Of a stretch of DNA of 64,000 nt, positions 6,819 through 15,102 are shown piece by piece (position 1 is the first letter of the stretch; every line of letters starts with the position of its first letter). Made by a program: the position numbers and the translations under genes. Source of the DNA: Rhodanobacter sp. DHG33. GTDB taxonomy: Bacteria; Pseudomonadota; Gammaproteobacteria; Xanthomonadales; Rhodanobacteraceae. The notes under the pieces are model-generated. The model saw only the letters and a program-made list of their open reading frames with translations, searched no databases and was not told where the DNA came from. The stretch is taken from the NCBI RefSeq assembly GCF_014843005.1, contig NZ_JACYXM010000004.1:126530-190529 (forward strand). Reading direction: 5' to 3'.

Positions 6819-7805
6819 CTAAAGACGAACAACGAACTTGCCGAGCGCGCGGTCGCTTTCAATCAGGCTGTGTGCGTGACGGACGTCGTCGAAACGGAAC
6901 GTGGCAGTGCGCAGCGAGGGCATGCGGCCAGCAGCAATCTGTTGGGCAACCCACTTCAACGGTGAATCTTGCAGAGGCATGGCTGATGTACCCAGCAGAC
7001 CACTGGGAAAGAAATTTAGACGTACGGCGTGGGGCAAGTCCTGCATCAGATGCAACTGTTCGACCACGGGCGGACCACCCAACAGGCCGATCACCGAAAC
7101 TCCGCCGAATGGCCGCACCGTCTTCACTGAGTCGCGAAGGGTCGAGGCGCCTACCACCTCCAGCACGGCGTCGACACCGGACGGGACGATTTCCCGCACT
7201 GTGGATGCAATCTCGCCGCTGTCGATGACAACCTCGTCGGCGCCCATGTCTTGCAGACGAAACTTGTTCGCCGATGAGCGTGTCGTCGCGATGACGCGCA
7301 GGCCCCGCGCTTTGGCGTACGTCACAGCGGCAAGGCCCACTGAAGACGTAGCACCCCGGACCAATAGAGTTTGGCCGGCCTCAATGGCAAGGCTTCGGTC
7401 CAGAGCACCCCAGACGGTGAGGTAAGCCTCGGGTAGCGCGGCGAGTTCCTCCCACGACAGACTGGCCTGGTCCAGCGACACGACATTCTGGCGCAGCACG
7501 GTGACCTGTTCTGCGTAGCTGCCGTTGCGACTGAACTGTAGGCCTCCCATCGCCGTTGCTACGCATTCGCCAGTGCGGAACACTCCTGCGGGATCGTGGA
7601 TCACTTCACCTACGGCCTCGATTCCTGGCACCACCGGGCTTGAGATCGGGCCCATGCGGCCAAGGCGACGATAGATCTCGGCGCGGTTAAGGCCGAAGGC
7701 TCGCACGCGAATTTGCAGTTCGTCTTTACCGGGCTCTTGCGAATCAATGTCACGCAGCTCAAGTACTTCAGGGCCGCCCGCTCGTTCGATCACATAGGCT
7801 TGCAT
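6819..7805 (-). CDS. Zinc-independent MDR alcohol dehydrogenase / quinone oxidoreductase
   Basis: 328 residues. The ATG at 7805 follows a GAGG ribosome-binding site that overlaps the end of the upstream gene. The N-terminal GroES-like domain (MQAYVIERAGGPEVLEL, FGLNRAEIYRRLG, PGIEAVGEV) and the Rossmann NAD(P)H-binding segment LVRGATSSVGLAAVTYAKARG are typical of the quinone oxidoreductase branch; the zinc-ligand cysteine cluster of classical alcohol dehydrogenases is absent. It likely reduces quinones or enones in the cytosol. It lies 11 bp after the SnoaL-like gene in the same operon, divergent from a LysR regulator that probably controls both. Confidence 0.9.
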   Translation of the reverse strand: MQAYVIERAGGPEVLELRDIDSQEPGKDELQIRVRAFGLNRAEIYRRLGRMGPISSPVVPGIEAVGEVIHDPAGVFRTGECVATAMGGLQFSRNGSYAEQVTVLRQNVVSLDQASLSWEELAALPEAYLTVWGALDRSLAIEAGQTLLVRGATSSVGLAAVTYAKARGLRVIATTRSSANKFRLQDMGADEVVIDSGEIASTVREIVPSGVDAVLEVVGASTLRDSVKTVRPFGGVSVIGLLGGPPVVEQLHLMQDLPHAVRLNFFPSGLLGTSAMPLQDSPLKWVAQQIAAGRMPSLRTATFRFDDVRHAHSLIESDRALGKFVVRL

Positions 7806-7816
7806 GATCGTTGACC

Positions 7817-8194
7817 TCAGGCGCGCGGTTGGTTGGTGGCGAACAGGTAACGGTGAATCTTCCAAACCCCTTTCTCGCGGCGGAAGACGAACAGCTCGTT
7901 GTTGCCTTCCGATACCTCTGCGTTCATCGCAAGGATGGTTGTGCGGCCGGCGGAGCTTGTGCGTGCCCACGCCCAGTCACCTGTCTCCTGGATTTCATGA
8001 ATCTCGAATCGGATGTCGAGCTTGATCGTGGCGAACACGTGCTCGTACCCAGCACGCACGGCGTCGCGACCGACAAGTGCCGAGGCATGCTGTGGCATGA
8101 AAATCGGCTCGCTTCCGTAAAGGTCGAGAATGGCATCGGTGTCGTTTGCGTTGAGCGCCTTCTCGTAGGACTGCAGAACAGACTGGATAGACAT
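7817..8194 (-). CDS. SnoaL-like / NTF2-family protein
   Basis: 125 residues. It starts with MSIQSVLQSYEKALNANDTDAILDLYGS, the standard opening helix of NTF2-like small proteins, and ends with the curved sheet pattern VWKIHRYLFATNQ. The family (SgcJ/YybH-like) includes small hydrolases, isomerases and accessory proteins; no specific activity is evident. It is the first gene of a two-gene unit with the quinone oxidoreductase and is transcribed away from the LysR gene, with 117 bp between. Confidence 0.85.
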   Translation of the reverse strand: MSIQSVLQSYEKALNANDTDAILDLYGSEPIFMPQHASALVGRDAVRAGYEHVFATIKLDIRFEIHEIQETGDWAWARTSSAGRTTILAMNAEVSEGNNELFVFRREKGVWKIHRYLFATNQPRA

Positions 8195-8272
8195 GCTGGT
8201 GACTCCGGTTGATGCCGTCGGAATGAGCGGCTGGAGCGCACTTTGAACCTATCGTTTAAGCAAGAGAATGCG

Positions 8273-8301
8273 CATATTTGATATGATTTCTATCAAATAT
8301 G
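8273..8301. promoter_or_regulatory. Palindromic operator in the LysR divergent promoter
   Basis: A perfect 11-bp inverted repeat, CATATTTGATA and TATCAAATATG, separated by TGATTTC. It lies between the divergent lysR-type gene and the SnoaL/oxidoreductase operon and reaches the ribosome-binding site (GAGAGG) of the regulator gene, so binding there should repress the regulator's own expression. The spacing is compatible with a LysR recognition site (T-N11-A). Confidence 0.7.
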
Positions 8302-8311
8302 AGAGGACTTT

Positions 8312-9196
8312 ATGGACCTCAATGCTGTCCAAATGTTTGTCGGCGTAGTCCAGGCCGGCAGTCTGTCGGCCGGGGCGGCAAGGCTCGGATTGCCGCTACC
8401 AACGGTAAGCCGGCGTATCCGTGATTTGGAGCGGCAGTTGAATGTTCAATTGCTGGAGCGATCGGTGCGCGGCACGCGCCTTACCGATGCGGGCACGCGG
8501 CTGTACGAACACGCCGGCCGCGGCATTGAAGCATTGCAGGAGGCTGAGCAGGCGTTGGTCAGCGACGAGGCGCGGCTCAAGGGTCGCCTTCGCTTGTCCT
8601 TGCCGCCGACATTCGAGCCATGGTGGGAACTTCTCTCGCTGTTTCAGCAGCGCTATCCGGATATCGAGCTGTGCGTCTATACGACGGAACGTCGCGTCGA
8701 CCTCATCGAAGACGGCATTGACGTTGCGTTGCGCGTTGGTTCGATCGTGCATGAAGCCATGGTGGCCCGGCGCATGCTTTCCTATCGTCATGTGCTGGTG
8801 GCTGGTCGCGCGCTCGTCGAACGCTTGGGTATGCCGGAATCGGTGGATGCACTCCACCGATTCCCATGTGCGGTCTGGTCGCCGGGAGGCAATGCCACCA
8901 ACAGCTGGCGCCTGGGCGATACCACAATCTCGCCACGCGGCATCCTAACGACCAACGACTATGCGCATTTGCGGAGTCGTGCACTTGCCGGGGAGGTCGT
9001 CACCGAGTTGCCACCATTCTTGGCGGATGGAGCGCTTCGCACAGGTGAATTGATCGCCCTATTGCCGGGGCAGCCGATGCCTGAGCAGAATTTGCAGTTG
9101 CTTTATCCATCACATCGGCATCCATCTGCCATCGTCCGCGCGTACCTAGACTTCTCTCAGGAGCAAGTACGCGTGTTGATGAACGCCGCACCGTAG
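8312..9196 (+). CDS. LysR-type transcriptional regulator
   Basis: 294 residues. The N-terminal winged helix is clear: MDLNAVQMFVGVVQAGSLSAGAARLGLPLPTVS at 1-33, followed by the linker helix and a periplasmic-binding-like effector domain from about residue 90 (LRLSLPPTFEP...). It belongs to the CrgA-like branch with the short effector domain. The ATG is preceded by GAGAGG. It is divergent from the SnoaL/quinone oxidoreductase pair, the usual layout for a LysR protein and its target, with a strong palindrome between. The inducer is unknown. Confidence 0.92.
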   Translation: MDLNAVQMFVGVVQAGSLSAGAARLGLPLPTVSRRIRDLERQLNVQLLERSVRGTRLTDAGTRLYEHAGRGIEALQEAEQALVSDEARLKGRLRLSLPPTFEPWWELLSLFQQRYPDIELCVYTTERRVDLIEDGIDVALRVGSIVHEAMVARRMLSYRHVLVAGRALVERLGMPESVDALHRFPCAVWSPGGNATNSWRLGDTTISPRGILTTNDYAHLRSRALAGEVVTELPPFLADGALRTGELIALLPGQPMPEQNLQLLYPSHRHPSAIVRAYLDFSQEQVRVLMNAAP

Positions 9197-9635
9197 TCCG
9201 TGCTTCGGGCGGCCCCGTCCGCGCCCAACTCGCGAGCGCAGGACTTCGACGGGTGCGCGACGGCGACATTCTTGAAGTAGCGGCCGGGCTCAGCGGCCAG
9301 TTCGTCGCGCATGCTGAGGACGTCCGCTTTCGACCCATGGCAGACCTTATGCGCGCAAGGGCGCCGAAGCGTGCCGAGCGCGATCGGAGTGCGTCCGATC
9401 TTCTTCGCGCCGGACCCGCAACGAGCCGCGGAAGGGTCGGACCGCGGCCATCGCATCGGATAGCGCGACTGCTAGCCGGCGCCGCGTGGTGGCATCTTCG
9501 AAACGCGGTCTCCGTGAACGTCTCCGCTTTCGATCTAAGCCGCACTAGCCGCCCATGGAAATGACGATGCCATGGCCGGTCCGTTCAAAGGCGACCATGG
9601 CATTCCGGAAGTAGTCGTACCGGCGAAGCGCCGAT
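9197..9635. other. Intergenic region with decayed coding fragments and two hairpin repeats
   Basis: No intact gene. The minus strand of 9198-9310 reads like a coding fragment (MRDELAAEPGRYFKNVAVAH) and that of about 9542-9620 reads RYDYFRNAMVAFERTGHGIV up to a stop, but neither has a start or a full domain. Copies of the TGTCCGCTTT repeat are at 9322-9344 (good) and 9520-9543 (degenerate). It looks like a graveyard of one or two lost minus-strand genes. Confidence 0.45.
9322..9344 (+). repeat. TGTCCGCTTT hairpin repeat, copy 7
   Basis: GTCCGCTTT, CGACCC, ATGGCAGAC; same family as the cluster at 1.1-5.2 kb. A more degenerate copy (TCTCCGCTTTCGATCTAAGC) follows at 9521. Confidence 0.7.
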
Positions 9636-10331
9636 TTAAGAGGCTGTCCCCAATGCCGCATCGTTGATCAGCGCGGCCACTTCGCGCGGCTGCGACGCCA
9701 GCGACGCATGGCTCGCGTCGAGGTGGATGATCTTCCGGGCCTTCATCCGCTCGGACATCTTCTTCTGGTTTTCGGGGTTGATCATCCGGTCGTGGTTGGA
9801 AACCTGGTACCACGAAGGCTTGTGCCGCCAAGCCGGGTCGGTCACCGGGTTGCCGAACGTGGCCGCCAGCGGCGCCTTCTGCGTCACCGCCATGACCAGG
9901 CCTTCATCGGCGGTCAGATCCTGGCAAAAGCTTTCGTGGAACTTGTCCGGCTTCAGCCAGAGATAGCCGTCGCTGTCCGGGGCAAGATTCGGCGCGGCTT
10001 CCGGCAGCTTTTCCTGCGTGATGCCACCGGGGCTTTCGCCGGCATCCGGGGCAAACGCGGCGATGTAGACCAGCGCGCGCACATTGGGCTGGTTGCCGGC
10101 TTCGCTGATCACTGCGCCGCCGTACGAATGGCCCACCAGCACCACGGGGCCCTGGATCTGGGCGAGCATCTTGCGCGTGCGCTCCGCGTCGTCGGGCAGC
10201 GACGTCAGCGGTATCTCGACCGCATGCAGGTCGTCGTAACCCAGGCGCTTGAGTTCGACTATGACTTTGGCCCAGTGCGCGGCGCCGCCCCAGAATCCGT
10301 GAACCAGCACGACAGCAGGTTTGTTGCTCAT
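9636..10331 (-). CDS. Alpha/beta hydrolase (esterase family)
   Basis: 231 residues. The ATG at 10331 has GGAGAAG upstream. The oxyanion motif HGFWGG is at 11-16, the nucleophile elbow GHSYGG puts the catalytic serine at residue 69, and the C-terminal histidine is in LDASHASL. The fold and length fit small cytosolic esterases related to methylesterase/hydroxynitrile-lyase-like hydrolases. No signal peptide is present. The gene stands alone with a decayed region downstream. Substrate unknown. Confidence 0.9.
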   Translation of the reverse strand: MSNKPAVVLVHGFWGGAAHWAKVIVELKRLGYDDLHAVEIPLTSLPDDAERTRKMLAQIQGPVVLVGHSYGGAVISEAGNQPNVRALVYIAAFAPDAGESPGGITQEKLPEAAPNLAPDSDGYLWLKPDKFHESFCQDLTADEGLVMAVTQKAPLAATFGNPVTDPAWRHKPSWYQVSNHDRMINPENQKKMSERMKARKIIHLDASHASLASQPREVAALINDAALGTAS

Positions 10332-10623
10332 GGTCTTCTCCGCGTCTCGATAAGGTGGAAGGGAGGTCGATGGCCGATCGGCTTGCTGCTTTGTCACGCC
10401 CTGCCCGTACAACGCACTGAAGGCCGGCTCCAAAGCAGGCGTACTCTCCGCTCGTCCGGGTAAATGGGCAGTGACGGGCGGTACCCATCTAGGCGTGGCG
10501 CCTTACACCGGATTGACCGGAACACCGGAGTCCTATGCTGAAACGCCAGGCTGGGAAACCCTCCGCCTACCGCAGCGGGCCCGCCGGAAAATCTTTCCTG
10601 CGCCGATCTCGACCTCCGGCCGA

Positions 10624-11127
10624 TCACACCGGCGACGACAGCGCCTGCCTGGCTGCCGCCACCGTGGCCGCCAGATCGGGACCGGCCTCCAGCACGACGG
10701 CATGTTCGTCGGCAGCCGGTTCCTCCAGCGTCGCCAGCTGGCTGTCGAGCAAGGCAGGCGGCATGAAGTGTCGGCGCTCGCGCATGCGGCGCGCCAGCTC
10801 GTCGCGCGGCACGCCCAGGTAGAGCAGTCGCAGCGCCGGATCCGCCCGGCGCAAACGATCGCGATAGGTGCGGCGCAAGGCCGAGCAGGCCACCACCACG
10901 CCCTGCCCGCTATGCGCCACGATCGCCGCGGCAATCGCATCCAGCCACGGCTGGCGATCCGCATCGTCCAGCGGCGTGCCGGCACGCATCTTCTCGATGT
11001 TCGCGGGTGGGTGCAGGTCGTCGCCTTCCACGAAGTCCACGCCGCAGGCACGCGCCAGGCCAGCACCGAGATGGCTCTTGCCGCTGCCGGAAACACCCAT
11101 CACCACAACGGTCGGCACCGCTGGCAT
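10624..11127 (-). CDS. gntK: Gluconokinase
   Basis: 167 residues. The Walker A motif GVSGSGKS is near the N-terminus, followed by the gluconokinase signatures EGDDLHPPANIEKM, GTPLDDADRQPWLDAI and VVACSALRRTYRDRLR, and RRHFMPPALLDSQLATLE. The enzyme phosphorylates gluconate to 6-phosphogluconate in the cytosol, feeding the pentose phosphate or Entner-Doudoroff route. The ATG at 11127 lies 7 bp after the stop of the DUF3455 gene, so the two are probably co-transcribed. The ribosome-binding site is weak, suggesting coupling. Confidence 0.95.
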   Translation of the reverse strand: MPAVPTVVVMGVSGSGKSHLGAGLARACGVDFVEGDDLHPPANIEKMRAGTPLDDADRQPWLDAIAAAIVAHSGQGVVVACSALRRTYRDRLRRADPALRLLYLGVPRDELARRMRERRHFMPPALLDSQLATLEEPAADEHAVVLEAGPDLAATVAAARQALSSPV

Positions 11128-11134
11128 CAAGGGC

Positions 11135-11617
11135 TCACCGCCGGAAGAACACATACACCGCGTTGTAGGGCACGCGCACTTCGGCGCCCTCGTGGCCCGC
11201 GTCGCAACCCGAGACCGGCGCCACGCCGCCTTCGGTGTGCGTGCGAAGGATGTATTGCACGGACGCCATCACGCCGTTGCCGGTATGCGAGGTGGCCCGC
11301 AGCACCAGCCAGGGGATGGCGCCGGGACCGGGCGAAGGCGACGCGTTCAGCAGCTCGCCCACTACGGTGCTGCCGTCACTGGCCTGCCAGGTGGGGCCGG
11401 CGAAGTGCTTGCCCAGCACTTTGCCCTTGGCGTCGGACAAGGTGGCGTCGGGTGCCTTCAGCGTCCACGCATAGGTGGTGCCGGACGCTTTGCAGGCATA
11501 GATCTGCACGCCCTTGCCGAACGCTTCGATGGCGGATGCCCGGGACACGCCCTGGGCATGCACGGCGGCGGCAAGCATCGCCGCGATCAGGACACAGCAC
11601 TTCAACGGATTCCGCAT
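11135..11617 (-). CDS. DUF3455 domain-containing exported protein
   Basis: 160 residues. ATG 11617 is preceded by GGAGA. Residues 1-20 form a signal peptide ending AAAVHAQ. The body has the DUF3455 pattern: GVQIYACKASG, WTLKAPDATLSDAKGKVLGKHFAGPTWQ, DGSTVVGELL, AIPWLVLRA and TEGGVAPVSGC. The family is of unknown function, secreted or periplasmic, and often found in soil bacteria and fungi. It is transcribed just ahead of gluconokinase, a link I cannot explain from known biology. Confidence 0.88.
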   Translation of the reverse strand: MRNPLKCCVLIAAMLAAAVHAQGVSRASAIEAFGKGVQIYACKASGTTYAWTLKAPDATLSDAKGKVLGKHFAGPTWQASDGSTVVGELLNASPSPGPGAIPWLVLRATSHTGNGVMASVQYILRTHTEGGVAPVSGCDAGHEGAEVRVPYNAVYVFFRR

Positions 11618-11781
11618 GGCAAGTCTCCGGTGGCCTTTCGATGTCTTCGTCGCACCCGCGAGGCACATTCGATGGCGAAGCATGCACCCGGCCGGCCATC
11701 AATGAAACAGCCCTCCCGAAAATGCTCCCCTCACGACCGTGCGGGCTAGACTGACCGCCACCTCCCGCGCGGGCAGTCTCC

Positions 11782-12162
11782 ATGATCCCCCACTTCAGCG
11801 ACCTCTCCGCCAACGAACGCACCTACCTCGCCTGGATCCGCACGGCGGTGTCGCTGATGGGCTTCGGCTTCCTGATCGAACGCTTCGACGTGTTCCTCGT
11901 CTACACCACGCGCGGCGCCGTGTTGAACAACGGCCTGCACATGCGCGCCTCGGAATGGCTGGGCCTGGGCATGATCCTGCTCGGCGCCGTGCTGATCCTG
12001 CTCGCCACCCGCAGCTTCTACCGCAACGGCCGGCTGATCCAGGCCGACGCCGAAGCGCCCTACCACGGCACCGCGGTCGAGCGCGTGCTGACGGCGCTGC
12101 TGGTCGCGTTGGCGCTGTTCCTGGTGCTGTACGTGGGGTACCAGCTCACCAGCCTGAGCTGA
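11782..12162 (+). CDS. DUF202 (YidH-type) membrane protein
   Basis: 126 residues. The N-terminal motif LSANERTYLAWIRTAVSLMGFGFLIERF is the DUF202 signature. Three hydrophobic segments (about 21-40, 59-77 and 97-120) make it an inner-membrane protein like E. coli YidH, of unknown function. There is no strong ribosome-binding site; the ATG at 11782 matches the family start. Divergent from the DUF3455/gntK unit. Confidence 0.88.
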   Translation: MIPHFSDLSANERTYLAWIRTAVSLMGFGFLIERFDVFLVYTTRGAVLNNGLHMRASEWLGLGMILLGAVLILLATRSFYRNGRLIQADAEAPYHGTAVERVLTALLVALALFLVLYVGYQLTSLS

Positions 12163-12515
12163 CTACCGGTTTGCGATCTCCCATCGTCTATGCCGGGGTG
12201 GGGGCCCTCGGTTTCCAGATACGGCACAGCGAACCCGATACGCCACCGATTGAGCGCTTCGCACCATCGGGCAGGATGCGTACGCCAGCCTGATCGCGCC
12301 CCCGACGATCAAATCGCCGACTGCAAGGCAGCCGCGACTGCGCACCCACAAAGAACGGTTTGCCGCGGCCACGCTCGACGGGGTAGCGGCAGATGCGGCA
12401 AGGGGCAGGCTTCCGCCCTTAAGTCGGCATTCCATTGCCAGCCGGCATCGTCATACTTCCTTCGACGTAGTTCCGGTTTGCCTATAACCAGCGGATATGC
12501 AACGGAGGGGAGCGT
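12163..12515. other. Intergenic region without recognisable features
   Basis: About 350 bases with no supported gene; open frames crossing it lack ribosome-binding sites and family resemblance. Only the promoter and ribosome-binding site (GGAGGGGAG) of the LprI-like gene are expected at its right end. Confidence 0.5.
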
Positions 12516-12920
12516 ATGCGCAAACGTGTGGTCATTCTTTTATGGGGCGTCACGGCCAGCGGCCTTGTTTCCGCACAGCAGGTTTGCGACAGCCAAAGCT
12601 TCAACAGCCACGCTGACCAAATCGCCTGCGAGGTCAAGCAAACGCAGCTCAAGTCACTCGAAGTCAAGCGCGTATTCGATGATGTGATGGCGGCGAACGC
12701 GCGCTTCGGGAAGGCTCCCGGAACGGCCCCCAACTTGTTCACCGTGCGCTTGAGAGATGATCAAAAGCAGTGGCGCGCCTGGGTTGCGGAGGACTGCAAG
12801 CTGCAAGGGGATCTCACGATGGGTACGGCTGGCGCAGACGTTGAACAGGATTGTCTGCAAGACGCCTATTCGCGGCGCATCAAGGTGCTGCAACAAATGA
12901 TCCAGACGCTTGGGTTCTGA
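12516..12920 (+). CDS. Exported LprI/DUF1311-like protein
   Basis: 134 residues. GGAGGGGAG precedes the ATG. Residues 1-20 are a signal peptide (MRKRVVILLWGVTASGLVSA). The mature protein has four spaced cysteines (VCDSQSF, IACEVKQ, EDCKLQG, QDCLQDA) and the helical pattern QKQWRAWVAEDCKLQ and CLQDAYSRRIKVLQQM seen in DUF1311 (LprI) proteins, some of which inhibit lysozyme in the periplasm. The N-terminal half is less typical, so the exact subfamily is uncertain. Confidence 0.78.
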   Translation: MRKRVVILLWGVTASGLVSAQQVCDSQSFNSHADQIACEVKQTQLKSLEVKRVFDDVMAANARFGKAPGTAPNLFTVRLRDDQKQWRAWVAEDCKLQGDLTMGTAGADVEQDCLQDAYSRRIKVLQQMIQTLGF

Positions 12921-13016
12921 GCCCTCCGGGCCATTGCGCGAAACCAATAGTGACGGCGGGTCGTCCGACCGTGGTAGGTTGCTCAGCGCGATCATCACCA
13001 AGAGGGTTTCACGCAC

Positions 13017-14948
13017 ATGAAGACTGCCGCTCTGCGTCCGGCGCTGCTTTCGCTTGCCTGCCTGCTGTCAGCCGCCGCGTTCGCCACACCCTCGATGGGC
13101 CAGGACGCGTCCAAGGTCACGCCCGACATGATCCAGACCGCGTCGGACATCCCGGCCAACTGGCAGACGCCGCAGGGCGACTTCGACTACATCAAGCGCG
13201 ACGTGATGATCCCGATGCGCGACGGCGTGAAGCTGCACACGGTGATCGTGATTCCGAAGAACGCACACGACCGGCCGATGCTGCTGGAGCGCACGCCCTA
13301 CAACGCCAGCGGCTTCCTGGAAGGCAACAGCCTGCACATGGCCGACGCGGTGTGGTCGGGCGACAAGGACTGGGCCAACGCCGGCTACATCCTGGTGTGG
13401 CAGGACGTGCGCGGCAAGTACGGCTCGGAAGGCAAGTACATCATGACGCGCCCGCCGATGGGGCCGCTCAACCCCACCACCACCGACGACACCACCGACG
13501 CCTGGGACACCATCGACTGGCTGGTGAAGAACGTCCAGGAGTCCAACGGCAAGGTCGGCATGATCGGCTCGTCCTACGACGGCTGGACCGTGGCCATGGC
13601 CCTGCTCCACCCGAACCCCGCGCTCAAGGTCGCCGCGCCGGAAAGCCCGATGATCGACGGCTGGATGGGCGACGACTGGTACCACTACGGCGCCCTGCGC
13701 CAGATCAACCTCGACTACTTCACCGAGCAGATGAGCGCCAAGGGCTCGGGCGAGCCGGTGCCGCGCGAGAGCGGCGACGACTACACCAACTTCCTGCAAG
13801 GCGGCTCGGCCGGCGACTACGCCGTCGCCAACGGCTTCAAGCAGCTGCCCTGGTGGAACCGCTTCTCCGCCCACCCCGCCTACGACACCTTCTGGCAGTT
13901 GCAGGCGCTGGACAAGCTGCTGCCCGCGCACCCTTCCGACGTGCCCACGATGTGGCTGCAGGGCCTGTGGGACCAGGAGGACATCTACGGCGCCGTGCAT
14001 GCGTGGGAGGCGCTGGACAAGGCCGGCCACGGCAGCAACAACCACCTGGTGATGGGCCCGTGGTGGCACAGCCAGATCAACCGCTCGGGCTGGAACATGG
14101 GGCCGCTCAAGTGGCCGGGCGACACCACGGCCGAGTTCCGCCAGCAGGTGATGATCCCCTGGTTCAACCACTACCTGCGCGGCACGCCGCTGGCCACGCC
14201 GCTGCCTGCGGCGATGATCTATAACCCGGTGGAGAAACACTGGGACAGCTTCGCGAACTGGAAGCCCGCCAGCGAGCAGCGGCTGACCCCGCTCTACCTG
14301 CAGGGGAACATGGGGCTGGGCTTCGATAAGCCGGACAGCGGCAGCGACAGCTACGTTTCCGACCCGGCCAAGCCCGTGCCCTACCTGCCGCGCCCGATCA
14401 AGGCCAACGACGAAGACCGCTGGCGCACCTGGCTGGTGCACGACCAGCGCTTCGCGGTCGATCGCTCCGACGTGCTGTCCTACACCACGCCCGTGCTGAC
14501 CGAGACGGTGACCGTGCAGGGCGCGCCGATCGCCGACCTGTTCGCCAGCACCACCGGCACCGACGGCGATTTCGTGGTCAAGCTGATCGACGTCTACCCC
14601 GGCACCGATGCCATCGATCCCGACATGAGCGGCTACGAGCTGCCGGTGTCGCTGGACATCTTCCGCGGCCGCTACCGCAAGAGTTTCGCCGAGCCGGAGG
14701 CCATCCCGGCAAACACGGTGCAGGAATACAAGTTCCGCCTGCCCACCGTGAACTACGAGTTCAAGCCCGGCCACCGCATCATGGTGCAGATCCAGTCCAG
14801 CCTGTTCCCGCTCTACGACCGCAACCCGCAGACCTATGTGCCCAACATCCTGTTCGCCAAGCCGTCCGACTACCAGAAGGCCACGGTGACCATCGAACAC
14901 GGTGCGGATGGACGCAGCGCGGTGCTGCTGCCGGTGACCAGCCGCTGA
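13017..14948 (+). CDS. CocE/NonD family hydrolase (X-Pro dipeptidyl-peptidase S15 class)
   Basis: 643 residues, normal for the family. Residues 1-24 are a signal peptide. The alpha/beta hydrolase core has the nucleophile elbow GSSYDG with Ser186, preceded by DVRGKYGSEG, and the C-terminal jelly-roll domain (from about 440) carries TPVLTETVTVQGAPIADL and FKPGHRIMVQIQSS, as in cocaine esterase and glutaryl-7-ACA acylases. It acts on ester or amide bonds outside the cytoplasm. The ATG follows GAGGG. The unit is closed by a strong terminator 40 bp after the stop. Confidence 0.93.
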   Translation: MKTAALRPALLSLACLLSAAAFATPSMGQDASKVTPDMIQTASDIPANWQTPQGDFDYIKRDVMIPMRDGVKLHTVIVIPKNAHDRPMLLERTPYNASGFLEGNSLHMADAVWSGDKDWANAGYILVWQDVRGKYGSEGKYIMTRPPMGPLNPTTTDDTTDAWDTIDWLVKNVQESNGKVGMIGSSYDGWTVAMALLHPNPALKVAAPESPMIDGWMGDDWYHYGALRQINLDYFTEQMSAKGSGEPVPRESGDDYTNFLQGGSAGDYAVANGFKQLPWWNRFSAHPAYDTFWQLQALDKLLPAHPSDVPTMWLQGLWDQEDIYGAVHAWEALDKAGHGSNNHLVMGPWWHSQINRSGWNMGPLKWPGDTTAEFRQQVMIPWFNHYLRGTPLATPLPAAMIYNPVEKHWDSFANWKPASEQRLTPLYLQGNMGLGFDKPDSGSDSYVSDPAKPVPYLPRPIKANDEDRWRTWLVHDQRFAVDRSDVLSYTTPVLTETVTVQGAPIADLFASTTGTDGDFVVKLIDVYPGTDAIDPDMSGYELPVSLDIFRGRYRKSFAEPEAIPANTVQEYKFRLPTVNYEFKPGHRIMVQIQSSLFPLYDRNPQTYVPNILFAKPSDYQKATVTIEHGADGRSAVLLPVTSR

Positions 14949-14985
14949 TCTAGATTCCGGTCCGCATCGCACAAGCCTGCAAAAC

Positions 14986-15025
14986 AAGAAAGCCCGGCCC
15001 ACACTTCGCGGGCCGGGCTTTCTTT
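14986..15025 (+). terminator. Rho-independent terminator after the CocE gene
   Basis: A perfect 15-bp stem (AAGAAAGCCCGGCCC with GGGCCGGGCTTTCTT), nine-base loop, with T-rich flanks on both strands. It can serve both the plus-strand hydrolase gene and the convergent cyclase gene. Confidence 0.92.
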
Positions 15026-15102
15026 ATGGGTCTCTTGCGGAAAGACCCGCCACCTCTTCGCTGTGCGCGCCGGCAACGCAACGGCGCGCGCAACCAGCGC
15101 TT

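Noticed and set aside
13068-15002. Long minus-strand frame antisense to the CocE-type hydrolase
   Set aside because: The plus strand shows catalytic motifs, a signal peptide and a terminator; the antisense translation is low-complexity.
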